A stretch of 64,000 nucleotides of DNA from CALLPQ01 sp038531745. Its GTDB lineage: Bacteria > Pseudomonadota > Alphaproteobacteria > Caulobacterales > Parvularculaceae. Below the pieces are notes generated by a model. It did no database searches. It was given only the letters and a program-made list of their open reading frames with translations, and was not told where the DNA came from. This document shows positions 61,318-64,000 of this stretch, piece after piece. The DNA is taken from the NCBI GenBank assembly GCA_038531745.1, contig JBCBBJ010000001.1, positions 248,001 to 312,000 on the forward strand, written 5' to 3'. The position numbers and the translations under genes are program-made. Each line of letters begins with the position of its first letter. Position 1 is the stretch's first letter.

Positions 61318-62133
61318 ATGATCGATTATAAACCCATCATTCTCGTCATATTTGGTCTTTTTCATGTTGCTGAATTCATCACCGGCAAATTCTGGGCAAC
61401 GGGCAAAGTTCGCCGCGACGATCTGTGGATCGAGGCCATTGGGACCGGATTTTTCATCCTTATTGCGGCGCCTTTTATTTTCTATACGGCCCCTTTGGTG
61501 ATGGAGGCTTTGTTTCCGGGTTCGCAAAATGCGTGGGCAGGCATGGCTTGGTGGCAGATGCTGGCGCTCCTTCTCATTTTTGATGAGGGTTTGCATTATT
61601 GGTGGCATCGCGCCTGCCACGAAATACCGTGGCTTTATAATCTGCACCGTGCGCACCATTCCTGCCAATATATGAGTGTGCGGCTTGCCTACCGGAACAA
61701 TATCTTCTTTTTCCTCTTGATGCCGAGTATCTGGGCGTCCGCTGCTTTGCTTCATCTCGGGTTTGGCCCCGTCTATGCCGTCTATATCATTGTCAAAATG
61801 GTGGTGAATTTTGGCTCGCACTCGCCTTTGCGCTGGGATGCCTGGCTCTATCAATATCCGGTTTTGCGCCCCTTTTTGTGGGTGTTGGAACGGGTCTTGA
61901 CGACGCCGGCGGCCCATTCAGCCCATCATGGTCTGCACCAGGCTGATGGGGTTACCCACTATAAGGGCAACTACGCCAACCTATTTTTCTTCTGGGACGT
62001 GCTCTTTGGTACCGCCAAGCTTGCTCGCCGATATCCCGATGACTACGGGATTGAAAAGGTTGATGCCAAAAGCTGGAAGCACGAAATGTTCTGGCCAATT
62101 TTCAAAGACAAGACTGCACCGGTATCAAAATAG
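61318..62133 (+). CDS. Sterol desaturase / fatty acid hydroxylase family protein
   Basis: A 271-residue membrane diiron enzyme with about four hydrophobic segments. The three histidine boxes are present: HYWWHRACHE, HRAHHSCQYM and HSAHHGLHQADGVTHYKGN. The family introduces hydroxyl groups or double bonds into lipids or sterol-like molecules using O2. Precise substrate unknown; hopanoid, carotenoid or fatty-acyl modification is possible. It lies 108 bases upstream of a GbsR-type regulator and DUF4166 genes, all on the plus strand, suggesting a lipid-related cluster. Confidence 0.9.
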   Translation: MIDYKPIILVIFGLFHVAEFITGKFWATGKVRRDDLWIEAIGTGFFILIAAPFIFYTAPLVMEALFPGSQNAWAGMAWWQMLALLLIFDEGLHYWWHRACHEIPWLYNLHRAHHSCQYMSVRLAYRNNIFFFLLMPSIWASAALLHLGFGPVYAVYIIVKMVVNFGSHSPLRWDAWLYQYPVLRPFLWVLERVLTTPAAHSAHHGLHQADGVTHYKGNYANLFFFWDVLFGTAKLARRYPDDYGIEKVDAKSWKHEMFWPIFKDKTAPVSK

Positions 62134-62206
62134 CGCGCAGCGTCTGCGTCGTGCGGGTGGAAAAGTGGAACCCGTTGGCCCCATGGTCAAACGATATATT
62201 TCTCCC

Positions 62207-62252
62207 TTGACAGAAACGACTGAAAACCATATGTTTCTGTTATGACAGAAAT
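62207..62252 (+). promoter_or_regulatory. Promoter with overlapping inverted repeat, apparently leaderless
   Basis: TTGACA (62207-62212), 17-bp spacer, TATGTT (62230-62235). The expected transcription start falls 6-7 bases on, at or next to the A of the start codon at 62242, so the mRNA may have no leader. The promoter is covered by ACAGAAAC (62210-62217) and its inverse GTTTCTGT (62233-62240), with a third copy ACAGAAAT at 62245-62252 inside the gene. This is the pattern of an autoregulated repressor. Confidence 0.7.
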
Positions 62253-62814
62253 AATCGTAAAAACCGATAAGCTGCGGCCTGCGATCCAAAAATTTATTCT
62301 TCATTGGGGGGATATGGGGAGCCAGTGGGGCGTGAACCGGTCCGTGGCGCAGATCCATGCGTTGCTGCTGGTCAGTGACCGGCCGCTCCACGCCGAGGAG
62401 ATTGCCGACACTTTATCACTGGCGCGCTCCAATGTTTCCAACTCCCTGAAGGAGCTGGTGAGCTGGAACCTTGTGATCCGCACCCCGGTTCTTGGTGACC
62501 GCCGGGATCACTTCGAGGCGGAAAAAGACGTTTGGGAAATGTCGACCCGGATTGCGGCCATGCGCAAGGCGCGTGAAATCGACAATGCGGCATCAATTCT
62601 GGCGCAGGTGCTTGCTGAAGCGAAAGACGACCCCGGCATCAGCCGTGAGGCGGTGAGACAGTTGACCGAGATGCAAGGCTTTGTAAGTACCCTTACCGGC
62701 TGGTTTGACCAGATGGCTAAACTTCCCCGGGAAAAAGTCATGCCGCTGATTAAAATGGGCACCAAGCTTGTGGACCTTATTAGCCCGCTGATGCGCAGAG
62801 AACCAAAAGACTAA
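62242..62814 (+). CDS. GbsR/MarR-family transcriptional regulator
   Basis: A 190-residue regulator. FILHWGDMGSQWGVNRSVAQIHALLLVSD with RPLHAEEIADTLSLARSNVSNSLKELVSW forms the winged helix, then LVIRTPVLGDRRDHFEAEKDVWEM, as in GbsR-like MarR proteins. The last 60 residues are helical and may sense a ligand or dimerise. Promoter and repeat suggest it represses itself; the downstream DUF4166 and membrane genes are 57 bases on and likely in the same transcript. Confidence 0.9.
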   Translation: MTEIIVKTDKLRPAIQKFILHWGDMGSQWGVNRSVAQIHALLLVSDRPLHAEEIADTLSLARSNVSNSLKELVSWNLVIRTPVLGDRRDHFEAEKDVWEMSTRIAAMRKAREIDNAASILAQVLAEAKDDPGISREAVRQLTEMQGFVSTLTGWFDQMAKLPREKVMPLIKMGTKLVDLISPLMRREPKD

Positions 62815-62871
62815 CGGCGCAAGAGCGCCAGATTATCGGTCATTTACGGACCAAGAGAGGAGTATTTTTTT

Positions 62872-63624
62872 ATGGAAACGTTTCTCTTAAAACAGAAATT
62901 ACCGAAATACCTGCCCTTCTTGAAGGCATCCTTCACCCCCGATCTTACGGCTGACACCATCAATCCGCGGATGTGCATGCAGCCGCAGGGGCAGGACCGC
63001 AGGTTCGAGCGGTTGCTACCGGCGGACCAATGGCAGGCATTGCCGCAGGCCGTTCGCGCGCGGTTTCTTAAACGTCTTGGCCCCGGTGAAAGTGTTCTCT
63101 TCCGGGGACAGATTGTTGCCATGCATATGACATCGCTTGGCTGGTTATTGGCACAAGCGGCACGTTTTATTGGTGCGCCTTTGCCAGTTGATCCGTGCAC
63201 CAAGAACAAGGCGGCAAGTGTCGCGGTTAGTGACGACCCGCATACCGCCGGTCAGGTCTGGACCCGGATTTATGGGCGAAGAAGTGGCTTTCCCCAAGCG
63301 GTCCATAGCGTCAAACGGTTTACCGGGCCAACGGGGCTGGAGGAACATATTGGCGGCGGCATCGCTACGGCCTTGCGATTGCGGGTGGAAAATAAAAGCC
63401 TTTTGTTTGAGGCCGACCATTATTTCCTAAAAACCCCGTTCGGTCGGGTGCGCCTTCCCCGCTGGCTGGAGCCGGGTCACATGATCATCGGCCACCATGA
63501 TCTAAGCGCGCAGGGGGCAACGGGCCGCTTTAGCTTTACCCTCGACCTAATCCATCCAGTTTTTGGGCCCCTTATTCACCAAAATGTTCTGTTCACTGAT
63601 ATGCAGGAGGATACTCATGACTGA
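62872..63624 (+). CDS. DUF4166 domain-containing protein
   Basis: A 250-residue soluble protein. It matches the DUF4166 pattern: RFLKRLGPGESVLFRGQIVAMHMTSLGWLLAQAARFIGAPLP, AGQVWTRIYGRR, LRLRVENKSLLFEADHYFLKTPFGRVRLPRWLEPG and FSFTLDLIHPVFGPLIHQNVLF. DUF4166 is often attached to an epimerase-like protein in other genomes. No signal peptide. ATG overlap: the next gene starts 8 bases before its stop. Function unknown, possibly lipid related because of the neighbourhood. Confidence 0.85.
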   Translation: METFLLKQKLPKYLPFLKASFTPDLTADTINPRMCMQPQGQDRRFERLLPADQWQALPQAVRARFLKRLGPGESVLFRGQIVAMHMTSLGWLLAQAARFIGAPLPVDPCTKNKAASVAVSDDPHTAGQVWTRIYGRRSGFPQAVHSVKRFTGPTGLEEHIGGGIATALRLRVENKSLLFEADHYFLKTPFGRVRLPRWLEPGHMIIGHHDLSAQGATGRFSFTLDLIHPVFGPLIHQNVLFTDMQEDTHD

Positions 63625-64000
63625 TCTTGGTTTTACACCTTTTGCCTCGCTTTTGTGGATATTGATTGCGATACAGATTTTTATGGGTGCGTTTGATACG
63701 CTATTTCACCACGAATTGACCGAGCGTTTACCCTGGCGTCAAAGCCAGCGACGTGAACTAAAGTTGCACGCGGTACGCAACGGGTTTTACGCCCTGGTCT
63801 TTTTGGTAATCGGTTTTACTCAGCCTACGGGGCTTCTGGCCACAGCCTTGCTTATCCTGCTTGGTACGGAAGTGTTGATCACCTTGTGGGATTTTGTGGA
63901 GGAGGATCGCTCTCGCACCCTTCCGCCCAGCGAGCGGGTAACTCATACCCTGCTGGCGCTCAATTATGGGGCAATCCTGACTCTATTGATCCCTATACTG
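63617..64000 (+). CDS. Integral membrane protein of DUF4166 cluster (partial, runs off the end)
   Basis: Begins with ATG at 63617 behind a strong AGGAGG, overlapping the DUF4166 stop by 8 bases, so translation is coupled. The 128 visible codons give hydrophobic segments (FASLLWILIAIQIFMGAFDTL, NGFYALVFLVIGF, TGLLATALLILLGTEVLITL, LLALNYGAILTLLIPIL) with an HHELTERLPWR stretch between the first two. The gene continues beyond the window. Not recognised beyond this; a membrane partner of the DUF4166 protein. Confidence 0.75.
   Translation, partial: MTDLGFTPFASLLWILIAIQIFMGAFDTLFHHELTERLPWRQSQRRELKLHAVRNGFYALVFLVIGFTQPTGLLATALLILLGTEVLITLWDFVEEDRSRTLPPSERVTHTLLALNYGAILTLLIPIL

Overview
The window reads as chromosomal DNA of a marine, heterotrophic, free-living alphaproteobacterium. 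Supporting evidence is a DivK-PleD pair, the rbfA-truB-(insert)-rpsO-pnp block, alphaproteobacterial forms of PdhA, FtsB and DinB, a CCA-encoding tRNA, and large TonB-dependent receptors for polysaccharide uptake. Family or genus cannot be fixed from this sequence alone. No phage, insertion sequence, CRISPR array or rRNA was seen.

Region 1 (1-13454) is an alginate-utilisation locus. It holds the tail of one TonB-dependent receptor, a complete second receptor, a FadR-type GntR regulator, a two-domain PL6 alginate lyase, a lipoprotein PL17 oligoalginate lyase, a KdgF-type cupin, an MFS uronate transporter, a beta-hydroxyacid dehydrogenase that probably reduces DEH, and a PfkB-type 2-keto-3-deoxygluconate kinase. 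Together they describe import of oligosaccharides, depolymerisation in the periplasm, uptake of unsaturated monouronate, its opening to DEH, reduction to KDG and phosphorylation to KDPG. The KDPG aldolase needed to finish is not in the window. A TTGGTAT core recurs in front of the second receptor, the regulator and the PL6 gene and is a candidate operator. A stem-loop and a tRNA-Gly(TCC) close the region.

Region 2 (13500-25800) carries an aminotransferase / serine hydrolase-thioredoxin fusion / nitrilase operon, a convergent proB-proA-mazG operon, ilvE, a DUF2853 gene, and a MarR-type regulator with an S41-type secreted protease behind a perfect 20-bp palindrome. Region 3 (25800-41600) is mostly core: rpmF, eno, ftsB, pdhA, folB with a pteridine-reductase-like SDR, a Ca/Na antiporter with an unlisted 26-residue membrane peptide upstream, an ELM1-like protein, GST, a quinoprotein sugar dehydrogenase, a CPBP protease, a HerA-like ATPase, and low-complexity envelope proteins.

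Region 4 (41600-51750) is rbfA-truB, then a 911-residue DUF305/LVIVD secreted protein sitting where rpsO usually follows, then rpsO-pnp with several RNA hairpins between them, a DUF885 peptidase-like lipoprotein and a MarC protein. Region 5 (51750-64000) has HIT, FemAB-like and RidA genes, a formylglycine-generating enzyme facing what looks like a decayed sulfatase fragment, dinB, divK-pleD, an ABC1 kinase, rpmG, a sterol-desaturase-like hydroxylase, and a GbsR-type regulator with an apparently leaderless promoter followed by DUF4166 and membrane genes running off the end.
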